DNA from: SAR86 cluster bacterium
Lineage (GTDB): Bacteria > Pseudomonadota > Gammaproteobacteria > Magnimaribacterales > AG-339-G14
Reading direction: 5' to 3'
Assembly (NCBI GenBank): GCA_028140145.1
Contig: JAOIOC010000005.1
Location: forward strand, 1 to 64,000
DNA: 64,000 nucleotides
Position 1 is the stretch's first letter; each line of letters starts with the position of its first letter. A program made the translations under genes and the position numbers. Shown here one piece after another: positions 20,672 through 30,029 of this stretch. The notes beneath the pieces are model-generated. The model was not told the origin of the DNA. It saw nothing but the letters and a program-made list of their open reading frames with translations, and did not search any database.

Positions 20672-22003
20672 ATGAAGATTTATATCCTCGGTATAGGCGG
20701 TACTTTCATGTCTGGTATAGCTCAATTAGCTAAAGAGAAAGGTTATGAAGTCCATGGATGCGACCAAAAACTCTATCATCCTATGGATAAAGTTTTGCAA
20801 AGAGCGTCAATAAAAGTGGACGAAGGATACGACGAAAAGAATCTCCCTTCAAATATTGATATTTTTGTCATCGGTAACGTTATCTCTAGAGGTAATCCTT
20901 TAATGGAGTATATTTTAACCAAAGGCTATAGATATTGTTCAGGGCCTGATTTTCTTTATGAACACATTTTAAGGAATAAACATGTGATTGCTGTAAGTGG
21001 CACGCATGGCAAAACATCAGTTTCTGCGATGACCTCAAAAATATTTTTAGATCAAAAGCCTGAGACTGGATACTTGATTGCCGGTGAAACGAAAGATTTT
21101 CCAAGTTCTTCAAGATTGGGCTCTGGGGATTTTTTTGTTCTTGAAGCAGATGAATATGATTCAGCGTTTTTTGATAAAAGATCCAAATTTATTCATTACA
21201 GACCAAAAACCTTACTCATTAATAACCTGGAGTTCGATCATGCTGATATTTTTAATGACCTTTCTGATATTCAAAAACAATATTCACAATTATTGAGAAC
21301 CTTGGCTTCAGATGCTTGTGTGATCTATCCCAATTCTGACTTAAATATAGAGGTACTTTTTGAGAGGGATTTTTTTAGCAAAACCAGAACCTTTTCTTTT
21401 GGGCAGGATGTCATAAAGATTTCTCAATTAAATAATTATGGGTCAAAATTTGAGGTCTTCAGATCAGATGAGTCGTTTGGCGAGGTAAACTGGGAGCTAA
21501 TAGGAGATCATAACTTAAACAATGCTTTAGCATCTTTAACGATAGCCGACGAGTTGGGTCTTGATTTAACGAAAGCAACGAAATCTCTTTCATCTTTCAA
21601 AGGAGTTTCTAGAAGAATGGAGCTTTTATTTTCCAATGATGAAATTCATATCTACGATGATTTCGCTCATCATCCAACGGCAATAAAAAAGACCATAGAA
21701 GGCTTGAGGAAAAGAGTTGGTTCGGATCCCGTTCATTGTTTGTTAGAAATGAGATCGAACACAATGTCAGGCGGTTTTCATGATCAAGAAATACCTAGCG
21801 CTGTAGAGAAAGCTGATTTTGTTCATATTTTTTCTAAGAATAAATCTCAAGCATTGGGAATAGCTAAAAAGGCTAAAAATATAGTTGCAGAAGAAAGCGT
21901 AGAAAGTTTTTTGAGGAGGTGGAAGAAAACGCCCGGACATTACGTCTGTTTCTCAAACGGCTCCTTTGATGAGGTGCATCAAAAATTAATTAAATTAGTT
22001 TAG
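20672..22003 (+). CDS. mpl: UDP-N-acetylmuramate:tripeptide ligase Mpl
   Basis: Murein-peptide recycling ligase that joins L-Ala-gamma-D-Glu-meso-DAP to UDP-MurNAc. Its Mur-ligase architecture is visible: N-terminal Rossmann domain beginning IYILGIGGTFMSGIAQLA, the ATP loop GTHGKTSVSAM (the T-S variant of GKTT), EADEYDSAFFDKRSKF (typical of Mpl rather than MurC), and the C-terminal IYDDFAHHPTAI. Length 443. It would use peptides released by the MltB/DacA-type enzymes encoded further along. Confidence 0.93.
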   Translation: MKIYILGIGGTFMSGIAQLAKEKGYEVHGCDQKLYHPMDKVLQRASIKVDEGYDEKNLPSNIDIFVIGNVISRGNPLMEYILTKGYRYCSGPDFLYEHILRNKHVIAVSGTHGKTSVSAMTSKIFLDQKPETGYLIAGETKDFPSSSRLGSGDFFVLEADEYDSAFFDKRSKFIHYRPKTLLINNLEFDHADIFNDLSDIQKQYSQLLRTLASDACVIYPNSDLNIEVLFERDFFSKTRTFSFGQDVIKISQLNNYGSKFEVFRSDESFGEVNWELIGDHNLNNALASLTIADELGLDLTKATKSLSSFKGVSRRMELLFSNDEIHIYDDFAHHPTAIKKTIEGLRKRVGSDPVHCLLEMRSNTMSGGFHDQEIPSAVEKADFVHIFSKNKSQALGIAKKAKNIVAEESVESFLRRWKKTPGHYVCFSNGSFDEVHQKLIKLV

Positions 22004-23292
22004 TCTAAATTAATCCAACTTCCGTGGAAGCCAAAAGGCACTCTCTGTGGAAGGGAGACAGTAGCTAGCGGTTCATCTGAAAAATTGTTTGCATCAATGA
22101 TTACGAATTCACTCGAGTCAGAAGTTTTATCGTAGACGAAACCTACAACAAAGCCATCATCTTCACTAACAGCATTTTTCTTTGGAATGAAAACTGGCTC
22201 AGCGGCTTGTTTGTTTCCTCCTAAAAAATGCTCCTTTGTCTGATCTTTAAAAAAGTCTCTTTTAAAAAATCTATTTAAACTGCCATCATTAAGCATGTAC
22301 CCAAACTGATGCTCTTGACCATCAAGATCTGGATGTACTCTAGAGAATTCCATGGATCTATCATCTAGCATAGTTTGTTTGCATGACTTCTTTTCAGTGT
22401 CTATGACCCATCTAGTTAGAAAAGGCTTATGACCCATGGGCAAAGGATTTTCAAAATCAAACAGTTTATCGTACCGACAAAAATCAAGAATCACTTCGCC
22501 AGTTTCATTTTCATAAGAATTAACAATGTGAAATAAAAAACCTTTTGGAACATCTATCCAAGTTATCTCATCTGAATGTCTGGACTGCAAACCGACTCTT
22601 GAATTATGATCTTCATCCCAAATCACCGGATAGTCACCAGAACTTGCTTTGTTTTGTCTTTCTCTTCTGCCTAAATTAAAGGTTGCAGGCAGATCAAAAA
22701 CCAGAATATAGTTTTCCGTGATTGCACAATCATGAACCATTGGACGGCTTGAAAGTTCTATAATTTGATCTTTTGTTTGTTTTCCATTCTTATCAATCAC
22801 TACATAATGAACTTGTTCCTTTCCTTTTAAATATTCATTAAAGTCATAGCTGATGGCGTGCATCTCTCCAGATTTACTATCAATTTTTGGGTGTGCAGTG
22901 AATCTTTTATTCTGCGCAGAAGGAAAGGGCTCGTCATCTAGGAAGTTCATTTCTTCATCCATAATAACTGGAGCAAGTCCGCCTTCTACAAGTGCGTATA
23001 TTTTATTTCCATGTTTCATGACGTGAGTATTTGGACCAAATCCATTGGGGGAGGTGACAAATTTATTTCGGTACCAAAGTGCCTGACCGTTTTCAAGTCT
23101 TAGACCATGAATCATGCCGTCGCCAAAAAAAGGATGGTAATTAGCCTCATCAAATTTTTTTGGATTTGGACCGTTTCTGAGAAACAATCCAGCTAATTCT
23201 TCTGGAATTTCTCCTGAGACTTTTAAGTTTTCAGCCGAAGTTTCTTCAACAGGATGCCAATTACCATCTAAAAATTTATTTTTACTTTTCAT
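22000..23292 (-). CDS. Carotenoid cleavage oxygenase family protein
   Basis: Non-haem iron dioxygenase of the RPE65/apocarotenoid/lignostilbene family, which splits conjugated double bonds. The four iron-ligand histidines are visible at His134 (FTAHPKID), His187 (MVHDCAI), His255 (LFHIVNS) and His423 (GFHGSW). FLRNGPNP (38-45) is the N-terminal family motif. Length 430. The substrate (carotenoid, apocarotenal or stilbene) cannot be deduced. It overlaps the upstream dedA-type gene by 11 nt, so the two form an operon. Confidence 0.9.
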   Translation of the reverse strand: MKSKNKFLDGNWHPVEETSAENLKVSGEIPEELAGLFLRNGPNPKKFDEANYHPFFGDGMIHGLRLENGQALWYRNKFVTSPNGFGPNTHVMKHGNKIYALVEGGLAPVIMDEEMNFLDDEPFPSAQNKRFTAHPKIDSKSGEMHAISYDFNEYLKGKEQVHYVVIDKNGKQTKDQIIELSSRPMVHDCAITENYILVFDLPATFNLGRRERQNKASSGDYPVIWDEDHNSRVGLQSRHSDEITWIDVPKGFLFHIVNSYENETGEVILDFCRYDKLFDFENPLPMGHKPFLTRWVIDTEKKSCKQTMLDDRSMEFSRVHPDLDGQEHQFGYMLNDGSLNRFFKRDFFKDQTKEHFLGGNKQAAEPVFIPKKNAVSEDDGFVVGFVYDKTSDSSEFVIIDANNFSDEPLATVSLPQRVPFGFHGSWINLD

Positions 23293-23896
23293 CGTTTTCT
23301 TTTGTTTGTTTCATTACTCCAAACGGGTCTTTCCATATTGAGTACGCAAAGATGATAACAAAAATTATACCCATACCAATTAAGAAATTTTCTATAAATA
23401 CTTCTCCCAAGAAATATCCTGATAAAACATATAAGCCTGTCCAAACAGGCGCAGATAATATTTCAACCGGTGCGAAAATGATAAATCTCATGCCTAGAGA
23501 GCCAGCAGTCATTGGTACAAGACATCTTAAAGGCCCTAAAAACCTACCTAAAGCAACAGACAATATTCCGTACTTGTTCATAAATTGCTTAGCTTGATGA
23601 AGTTGTTTCTGATATTGATTTGGTACCCAGGTCTCAATTCTTGTGCCAATTATTAGCCCAATTGCATAACTAACTGTGTCGCCAATGATCATTCCTAGAC
23701 TGGCATAAAACATAATCTCAATCGGGCCGATACCAACTGCTGCGGCTAAGGCACCAATCCCTGGCATAACCAAACTTGCTGGAATGAATAAACCAAGAAT
23801 AACTATGGACTCACCAAAAGTAAGCAGGAACATAGCGGAAGTAATCCAAGCAGGATTAGCTTGAAGAAATTCCATAATGTTACTTAAATCATACAA
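23282..23896 (-). CDS. DedA family membrane protein
   Basis: Polytopic inner-membrane protein of the DedA/VTT family, implicated in undecaprenyl-phosphate or phospholipid recycling and proton-motive-force maintenance. Motifs include FGESIVILGLFIPASLVMPG at the N terminus and the diagnostic GRFLGPLRCLVPMTAGSLGM. Length 204. The start chosen is ATG at 23896; an internal ATG (MEFLQ, seven codons later) also fits. It is the first gene of a two-gene unit with the carotenoid oxygenase. Confidence 0.88.
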   Translation of the reverse strand: MYDLSNIMEFLQANPAWITSAMFLLTFGESIVILGLFIPASLVMPGIGALAAAVGIGPIEIMFYASLGMIIGDTVSYAIGLIIGTRIETWVPNQYQKQLHQAKQFMNKYGILSVALGRFLGPLRCLVPMTAGSLGMRFIIFAPVEILSAPVWTGLYVLSGYFLGEVFIENFLIGMGIIFVIIFAYSIWKDPFGVMKQTKENDEK

Positions 23897-23927
23897 AATA
23901 TCTTTCTGGAAATATTTAAATCCATAG

Positions 23928-23933
23928 CATAAT
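23928..23933 (+). promoter_or_regulatory. -10 box of proA operon, close to the start codon
   Basis: CATAAT ends 7 nt before the proA ATG at 23941, so the transcript would have a 0-1 nt leader. A TCTGGA about 17 nt upstream is a weak -35 candidate. Confidence 0.4.
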
Positions 23934-23940
23934 AACCCAT

Positions 23941-25203
23941 ATGACGAATCAAAAGTTTAAGAAAGAGCTAAATTCTTTAGGAGCTAAAGCAAAAGAAGCA
24001 AAGGAATTCTTGCTTAATTCTTCTGTGGACACCCGAAATGATGCGTTAAAATTTGCCTGCGAGGAAATACATAAAAACAGATCTGATCTTTTCAAAGAAA
24101 ATGAAAAAGATTTAGAAGAAGCAAAAAAGTTGGACTTGCAAAATAGCTTCATTGACAGACTTGAGCTAAATGATAAGAGAGTAGACTCAATGGTAGATGG
24201 ACTCAATAAGGTCATAAACCTAAACGATCCTATTGGAGAGTTAGAAGGTATGAATCCTTCACCCTCAGGATTCAAAGTAAGCAAGATGAGAGTGCCATTA
24301 GGCACTATAGGAATTATCTATGAATCAAGACCAAATGTAACAGCTGATGCTTCGGCTTTGTGCATTAAATCGGGAAATGCATCAATCTTAAGAGGGGGAT
24401 CTGAGGCCGTTCGCTCAAATAATCACATTGTTACACAAGTAAGAAAAGGCCTTACAAAAGCTAATTTGCCTGAAGACAGCGTTCAATTAATTCAAAATCA
24501 AGATCGAGACTTGGTTAAAGAATTCATTAAATTTGATGAATGCATTGATTTAATTATTCCGCGAGGGGGATCTAGTTTGGTAAGACTTATTGCTGCAGAG
24601 TCAAAAGTTCCAATACTTAAGCATTTTGAGGGACTGTGTCATGTATTCGTTGATTCAGAAGCTGATGTTGAGCTAGCTCAAAAAGTTGTAAGCAATGCAA
24701 AATCTTATAGATATGGGATATGCGGAGCTATGGAAACTCTTCTAGTTTCTGAAGATATTGCCCAAAAATTCTTACCTAATATAGTTAATGAATTCAATGA
24801 GCAAGGGGTTGAGGTAAGAGCATGTAGTCAAACTCTCAATATTATCTCAGCGAATAAAGCTACTGAAGAAGATTGGTCAACAGAATATTTAGAACCTATT
24901 ATTTCAATTAAGATCGTTGAAGGCTTAGATGAAGCAATAAAGCACATTAATAATTATGGCTCTGGTCATACGGATAGCATCATCACTGAAAATCAAGAAA
25001 ACAAAGAAAAATTTTTTAAGTTAGTCGACTCAAGCTCTGTCATGCACAATTTACCAACTTGTTATGCTGATGGATTCGAATATGGTCTGGGGGCTGAGGT
25101 AGGAATATCTACAGATAAATTGCATGCAAGAGGCCCTGTTGGATTGAATGGTTTAACAACTCAAAAGTTTATTTTGGAAGGAAGAGGCCAAATTAGATCT
25201 TGA
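23941..25203 (+). CDS. proA: Gamma-glutamyl phosphate reductase
   Basis: NADPH-dependent reduction of gamma-glutamyl phosphate to the semialdehyde in proline synthesis. The catalytic cysteine is Cys261 in GICGAMETLLV; GIIYESRPNVTADA (124-137) and the glycine-rich IPRGGSSLV match the family. Length 420. proB is not in the window. It leads a long operon, with the nadD TTG start overlapping the proA stop by 4 nt. Confidence 0.95.
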   Translation: MTNQKFKKELNSLGAKAKEAKEFLLNSSVDTRNDALKFACEEIHKNRSDLFKENEKDLEEAKKLDLQNSFIDRLELNDKRVDSMVDGLNKVINLNDPIGELEGMNPSPSGFKVSKMRVPLGTIGIIYESRPNVTADASALCIKSGNASILRGGSEAVRSNNHIVTQVRKGLTKANLPEDSVQLIQNQDRDLVKEFIKFDECIDLIIPRGGSSLVRLIAAESKVPILKHFEGLCHVFVDSEADVELAQKVVSNAKSYRYGICGAMETLLVSEDIAQKFLPNIVNEFNEQGVEVRACSQTLNIISANKATEEDWSTEYLEPIISIKIVEGLDEAIKHINNYGSGHTDSIITENQENKEKFFKLVDSSSVMHNLPTCYADGFEYGLGAEVGISTDKLHARGPVGLNGLTTQKFILEGRGQIRS

Positions 25204-25841
25204 GTAAAAAAGATTACATAGGGATCTTTGGAGGATCTTTTGATCCTATTCATAAAGGGCACATAGAGTCCTTAAAAAGTGTTACCAAGAAATTAAAGTT
25301 ATCTAAGGTATTAGTAATACCAAACAAGGTTTCTCCCTTAAAAGATTTGTCAGTTGCTAGCTCAATGGAAAAAATCAAAATGCTTGAAATAGCTTTCAAA
25401 GACCTCAAAGAGATTGAAATTGAAGATTATGAATTAAAGAAGGAAGGTCCATCTTTTATGATTGAAACCCTGGAATACCTAGGTAAGAAATTTGGAAAGA
25501 AAAAACATTTTTTATTAATTATTGGAGAGGATTCATTTCAAAGTTTTCATCTTTGGAAAAACTACCAACACATCTTAAAAATGACGTCATTATTAGTCAT
25601 GAATCGACCAGGCTTAAATAATGATCTAACTACAAAGGCAATTAAACTCCATCAAGGTTTTATTGAAAATACTTATGGAGATAACAATTTTAAAACAGGA
25701 AAAATTTATTTTATTAGAATTAAACCAAACTCAGCTTCGTCAACTCACATTAGAGAGAATATGGATGATCAAAGTATTTTGGCGGAGAGTCTTGATGATG
25801 ATGTGTTGAAGTATTTAAAAGAGCAAAAGATCTATAATTAA
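25200..25841 (+). CDS. nadD: Nicotinate-nucleotide adenylyltransferase
   Basis: Adenylates nicotinate mononucleotide in NAD synthesis. GIFGGSFDPIHKGH is the nucleotidyltransferase HxGH-type motif and SASSTHIREN the ISSTxIR-type C-terminal motif. Length 213. Start is TTG, overlapping the proA stop (TTGA). It sits between proA and rsfS, the standard gammaproteobacterial position. Confidence 0.93.
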   Translation: MSKKDYIGIFGGSFDPIHKGHIESLKSVTKKLKLSKVLVIPNKVSPLKDLSVASSMEKIKMLEIAFKDLKEIEIEDYELKKEGPSFMIETLEYLGKKFGKKKHFLLIIGEDSFQSFHLWKNYQHILKMTSLLVMNRPGLNNDLTTKAIKLHQGFIENTYGDNNFKTGKIYFIRIKPNSASSTHIRENMDDQSILAESLDDDVLKYLKEQKIYN

Positions 25842-25842
25842 C

Positions 25843-26169
25843 ATGACTAAAACTTCTCATAATTTAATCATGAATTCTTTGGAAGAATTAAAGGCAGTAG
25901 ATACTAAAATATTGTCTTTAAAAGATATAAGTAGTTTCACAGATATCATGATCATAACCTCAGGCACTTCCTCTAGACATATGTCTGCTATCTCAGACAA
26001 AATTCAAGAGAACCTTAAGGAAAAATCTATCCCAATTATCTCAGTGGAAGGAAAAGGTTCAAGCGAATGGGTGTTGTTAGATTTAGGAGATATTGTAGTC
26101 AACATAATGTCTAAATCTGCCAGAGAGCTTTATGATCTAGAGAGTCTCTGGGACCCTGATTTACTGTAG
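25843..26169 (+). CDS. rsfS: Ribosome silencing factor RsfS
   Basis: Binds protein L14 of the large ribosomal subunit and blocks subunit joining during starvation. The 108-residue protein shows the family pattern: TDIMIITSGTSSRHMSAISD, then EGKGSSEWVLLDLGDIVVNIM, ending with a RELYDLESLW segment. It is 1 nt after nadD and 2 nt before mrdA. The gene usually following it, rlmH, is absent here. Confidence 0.94.
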   Translation: MTKTSHNLIMNSLEELKAVDTKILSLKDISSFTDIMIITSGTSSRHMSAISDKIQENLKEKSIPIISVEGKGSSEWVLLDLGDIVVNIMSKSARELYDLESLWDPDLL

Positions 26170-26171
26170 CA

Positions 26172-27983
26172 ATGAAAATGAAAAAGTTTTTTTCGGGTAA
26201 ACGAGACTCAGAGTCCCGCAAGCTTGTACTGTATTTAATTTTACCTATTTTTATTATGTTTGTAGTTTTGCTACAAACTATTAATTTGACAGTTATAAAT
26301 GGAAAAAAATATGAGACTCAGTCTGAGAACAATAGAATCGTTTCGAGAACAATCTATCCTACGAGAGGACTAATTTACGATACACACGATAAGTTGTTAG
26401 TTGAAAATATTGCCTCATCACAGTTGAATCTGGTTCCTGAAAGATCATCAGATACCTCAAAAAAAATTAAAGAGATTGCTGATCTTTTGAATTTAGAAAA
26501 GTCTTTTTTGTTAGGTATCTATGAAAAACAAATAAAAAAACCTAGGTATCCTTTTCAACCAATTACCCTAGCTAAATCATTGGATGATGAGCAGATAGCT
26601 TTATTTAGCGTTTCAAGTGAAAAATTTAAGGGATTTAGCGTAGAAACCGGCCTAGTTAGGTCTGTAGTAAATAAGCAATCATTAGCTCATGTTCTTGGTT
26701 ACATGGGATATTCAGTGTCAAATGATGTAAACAAAAGTTCAAATTTTATTTCAGGCAATCAAGTTGGAATTTCCGGGATAGAGAAAACTTATCATGATCA
26801 ATTAAGTGGCAAAGTGGGTACGAGAATTGAAGAAAAAGATGTATCTGGTAAGTTTGTTCGGGTTCTATCTGAAAATAATGCTGAAAGCGGGAAAGACTTA
26901 AAACTATCTATTGATCTTGATTTACAAAATTTCTTAATTCCTTTTTTTGAGGGACAAAAAGGTGCGCTAGTAGCTTTAGAACCTAAGTCAGGATTAATTA
27001 AGGCATTAATTAGTTCGCCTGCATACGATCCTAATATTTTTAACTCAAGTAGTTCTTTAGCTGAAATCCAATCTATTTTAAGTGATCATGAAGGACCTTT
27101 ATTCAACAGAGCAACTATGGGTAATTACCCGCCTGCTTCAACTATAAAACCAATCCTTGGTTTAGCAGCTCTTGATGAGGGAATAGTCGATTGGAATACA
27201 ATTATTCAAGATGATGGAGAATTTTATGTTGAAGGTGATCCGCGACCCTACAGAGGTTGGAAGGAAGATGGTCACGGCAAGGTAGATCTAGAAAAAGCGA
27301 TCGTGGAATCTTCGGATGTTTATTTTTATTCCACAGCCTATGATCTTACGATAAAAAGGTTAGAACCTTTTCTGAATAAATTTGGTTTTGGTGGAAAGAC
27401 CAATATTGATGTGGAAGAATCTAATGGACTTGTCCCTAACGAAAAATGGAAGTTAGGCTACATAGGAGAGTTTTGGTTCAAAGGAGACAGCATCAACTTA
27501 GGCATTGGTCAAGGTTACATGCTTTCCACCCCAATTCAAATTTCACAGGCTATAGCGGTAATAGCCAATAGAGGAGAGATAATTAAACCTCGTTTAGTGG
27601 AAGAAATTGATGAATCGCCTACAGAATTAGAGTCTTTAGGAAAAATTAACCTTAAAGATGAGACTAATTGGGAAAAAATTGAAAAATCAATGATCGAAGT
27701 CATTAACTCCCCAAATGGCACTGCAAACAATATAAAGGATACTAGATATCTGATTGCAGGTAAGACCGGTACGGCCCAAATCAAAAGTTATGAAGATCAG
27801 GAATATGAAGATATTAGAGAAAATCCATTCTTCAGGGATCATGCTTTATTCGTTGGTTATGCCCCTATCCCTGATCCAGAACTCCTGATCTTGGTCATCA
27901 TTGAAAATGGAGAATCTGGAAGCAGGGTAGCGGCACCAATTGCGAAAGCAGGTTTTGATTATTATTTGACTAAGAATGAGTAG
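26172..27983 (+). CDS. mrdA: Penicillin-binding protein 2 (elongation transpeptidase)
   Basis: Cross-links peptidoglycan during cell elongation as partner of RodA. An N-terminal membrane anchor (about 18-42) precedes the pedestal region and the transpeptidase domain, with active-site Ser323 in PASTIK, the second motif SSD at 380-382, and the KTG triad in AGKTGTAQ. Length 603. Directly upstream of, and overlapping by 8 nt, rodA. Confidence 0.95.
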   Translation: MKMKKFFSGKRDSESRKLVLYLILPIFIMFVVLLQTINLTVINGKKYETQSENNRIVSRTIYPTRGLIYDTHDKLLVENIASSQLNLVPERSSDTSKKIKEIADLLNLEKSFLLGIYEKQIKKPRYPFQPITLAKSLDDEQIALFSVSSEKFKGFSVETGLVRSVVNKQSLAHVLGYMGYSVSNDVNKSSNFISGNQVGISGIEKTYHDQLSGKVGTRIEEKDVSGKFVRVLSENNAESGKDLKLSIDLDLQNFLIPFFEGQKGALVALEPKSGLIKALISSPAYDPNIFNSSSSLAEIQSILSDHEGPLFNRATMGNYPPASTIKPILGLAALDEGIVDWNTIIQDDGEFYVEGDPRPYRGWKEDGHGKVDLEKAIVESSDVYFYSTAYDLTIKRLEPFLNKFGFGGKTNIDVEESNGLVPNEKWKLGYIGEFWFKGDSINLGIGQGYMLSTPIQISQAIAVIANRGEIIKPRLVEEIDESPTELESLGKINLKDETNWEKIEKSMIEVINSPNGTANNIKDTRYLIAGKTGTAQIKSYEDQEYEDIRENPFFRDHALFVGYAPIPDPELLILVIIENGESGSRVAAPIAKAGFDYYLTKNE

Positions 27984-29076
27984 AAGCCCTTTAGAATTTT
28001 CTTTATCTTCTAGAATGATTAAGCCTAATAGGTGGCTTAATCAAGATTGGTTAGTTCTTTTCTTAGTTATTTCTTTAGTTAGTTTTGGATTAATGATGAT
28101 CTACAGTGCTTCTAGCTCTGTGGAGATGGTTTTAAGACAAGGTATTTTTGCAGTGATCGGCATTGTCTTTATGATCTATTTATCTTTCAGCGATTATCAG
28201 AGGTTATTGCCCATTTACTTGAATGTCTTTTGGATAGGAATATTTTTTTTACTGGTAGTTCTTGTAATTCCATCTGATGCAGCTACAAGAAGGTGGATTG
28301 ATCTGGGAATTTTCGGTTTTCAGCCTTCTGAGCTTATGCGTTGTGTTTTGACAATAAGTGCAGCAGCTTTTCTTTCAAGAAATCCAAGAATAGTCTTTAG
28401 AGATTGGATGATAGTAATTGGAGTGAGTTTTTTATCCTTTTACCTAGTTTTTATTCAACCTGATTTAGGAACTGCGATTATGGTTTTGATTTCCGGCATT
28501 CTTCCAGTTTTAATATCCGGATTTCCAGTCAGCTATCAAATAATTGGAATAGTTATTATTTTATTATCGACGCCTTTTATTTGGATGAATTTATTAGATT
28601 ATCAAAAACAAAGAGTGCTCACTTTTTTTGATCCTAGTTCAGATCCATTAGGAACAGGATGGAATATTATCCAATCACAAATAGCTGTTGGCTCAGGAAG
28701 TCTTTTTGGTAAGGGATTTCTGCAAGGAACTCAAAGCCAATTAAATTTTGTACCTGAAAGTCATACAGATTTTATTTTCGCTGTTGTGGCTGAAGAATTT
28801 GGATTATTCGGAGTAATGGGACTGTTCTTGGTATACTTATTATTAGCTTTTAGATTAGTTATGATTGCAAAGAACTCAAATTTTCTTTTTGTAAAACTAG
28901 TAGCCGGCACATTTATCTTTCTTCTTTTAACCTATGTAGCATTCAATACTGCTATGGTTGTTGGAATTTTACCAGTTGTCGGCATGCCACTTCCTTTCTT
29001 GAGCCAGGGTGGAACAGCATTAATCATTAACATGATCATGATTGGAATTATTTTGTCTTTCAGGAGGACAGTATGA
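27976..29076 (+). CDS. rodA: Rod-shape peptidoglycan glycosyltransferase RodA
   Basis: SEDS-family peptidoglycan polymerase of the elongasome. It has about ten membrane segments; IFGFQPSELMR, QPDLGTA and the large loop with PESHTDFIFAVVAEEFG plus the C-terminal FLSQGGTALI are SEDS signatures. Length 366. Overlaps mrdA by 8 nt and mltB by 4 nt, consistent with coupled synthesis of the PBP2-RodA pair. Confidence 0.95.
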   Translation: MSRSPLEFSLSSRMIKPNRWLNQDWLVLFLVISLVSFGLMMIYSASSSVEMVLRQGIFAVIGIVFMIYLSFSDYQRLLPIYLNVFWIGIFFLLVVLVIPSDAATRRWIDLGIFGFQPSELMRCVLTISAAAFLSRNPRIVFRDWMIVIGVSFLSFYLVFIQPDLGTAIMVLISGILPVLISGFPVSYQIIGIVIILLSTPFIWMNLLDYQKQRVLTFFDPSSDPLGTGWNIIQSQIAVGSGSLFGKGFLQGTQSQLNFVPESHTDFIFAVVAEEFGLFGVMGLFLVYLLLAFRLVMIAKNSNFLFVKLVAGTFIFLLLTYVAFNTAMVVGILPVVGMPLPFLSQGGTALIINMIMIGIILSFRRTV

Positions 29077-30029
29077 GAAGAATCATATTTTTGATTATGT
29101 TTCTCACACCGCTATGCTTTGCTGATTATTCTTCTCATGACGATGTGAAAAGTTTTATCAAAGAGATGCATCAAAAACATGATTTTGATGAAAACTATCT
29201 AATTTCAATTTTTTCAAGTGCCATCAAGCAGCAAAAGATAATAGATCTTATGAATAGGCCTGCAGAAAAAACTTTTTCTTGGGACAAATATCGAAAAAGA
29301 CTCGTTTCGCCAATGAGGATTGAAAATGGTCAAAAATTCTTAAGTAAATACATGACATATTTTATTGCTGCAGAAAAAGAATTTGGTGTTCCAAAAGAAA
29401 TCATAGCTTCAATAATTGGCATTGAATCGAGTTATGGTTCCATAAAAGGAAGCACCAGAGTGATTGATTCTCTCGCTACATTAAGTTTTGATTATCCTAG
29501 GAGATCTAAATTCTTTAAGATCCAGTTAGAGAATTTTTTACTACTTTCAAGGGAAGAAAATTTTGATCCTCTTAAATTAAATGGTTCTTACGCTGGAGCC
29601 ATGGGCTATGGACAATTTTTACCTGATTCTTATAGGAGACTTGCTATAGATTTTGATGATGACGGTGTAAGAGATATTATCAATAATCCAGTAGATGCTA
29701 TCGGAAGTGTTGCCAACTACTTAAAGAGAAATGGTTGGCAAAAGGATGCAAATATTGCTGTAGAAGCAAACTTAGTTGATAAGCAAAATCCTATTTCAAC
29801 GATTTGGAAAATGAAAAAGAACGAATACCTTGAACTAGAGCCTAAAAATCAAGTCGAATTTGATGATCTGAAAAGTGAAACATACTTACAAGTTTCTGTT
29901 AGTGATAAGTCTTATTGGATAGGCGGCGAGAACCTGAAGGTCTTATCAAGATATAATAAAAGCTCTTTTTACATTATTGCGGTATTTTTATTAAGCAAAG
30001 AGTTAGCTTTCACTATGAATGAGGTTTGA
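29073..30029 (+). CDS. mltB: Lytic murein transglycosylase B
   Basis: Cleaves the MurNAc-GlcNAc bond with anhydro-product formation. A signal peptide (1-17) is followed by the catalytic domain with the catalytic Glu118 in IGIESSYG and the motif YAGAMGYGQFLPDSYR. The signal ends TPLCFA and lacks a proper lipobox, so it may be soluble and periplasmic rather than lipidated. Length 318. It overlaps rodA by 4 nt and dacA by 11 nt. Confidence 0.93.
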   Translation: MRRIIFLIMFLTPLCFADYSSHDDVKSFIKEMHQKHDFDENYLISIFSSAIKQQKIIDLMNRPAEKTFSWDKYRKRLVSPMRIENGQKFLSKYMTYFIAAEKEFGVPKEIIASIIGIESSYGSIKGSTRVIDSLATLSFDYPRRSKFFKIQLENFLLLSREENFDPLKLNGSYAGAMGYGQFLPDSYRRLAIDFDDDGVRDIINNPVDAIGSVANYLKRNGWQKDANIAVEANLVDKQNPISTIWKMKKNEYLELEPKNQVEFDDLKSETYLQVSVSDKSYWIGGENLKVLSRYNKSSFYIIAVFLLSKELAFTMNEV

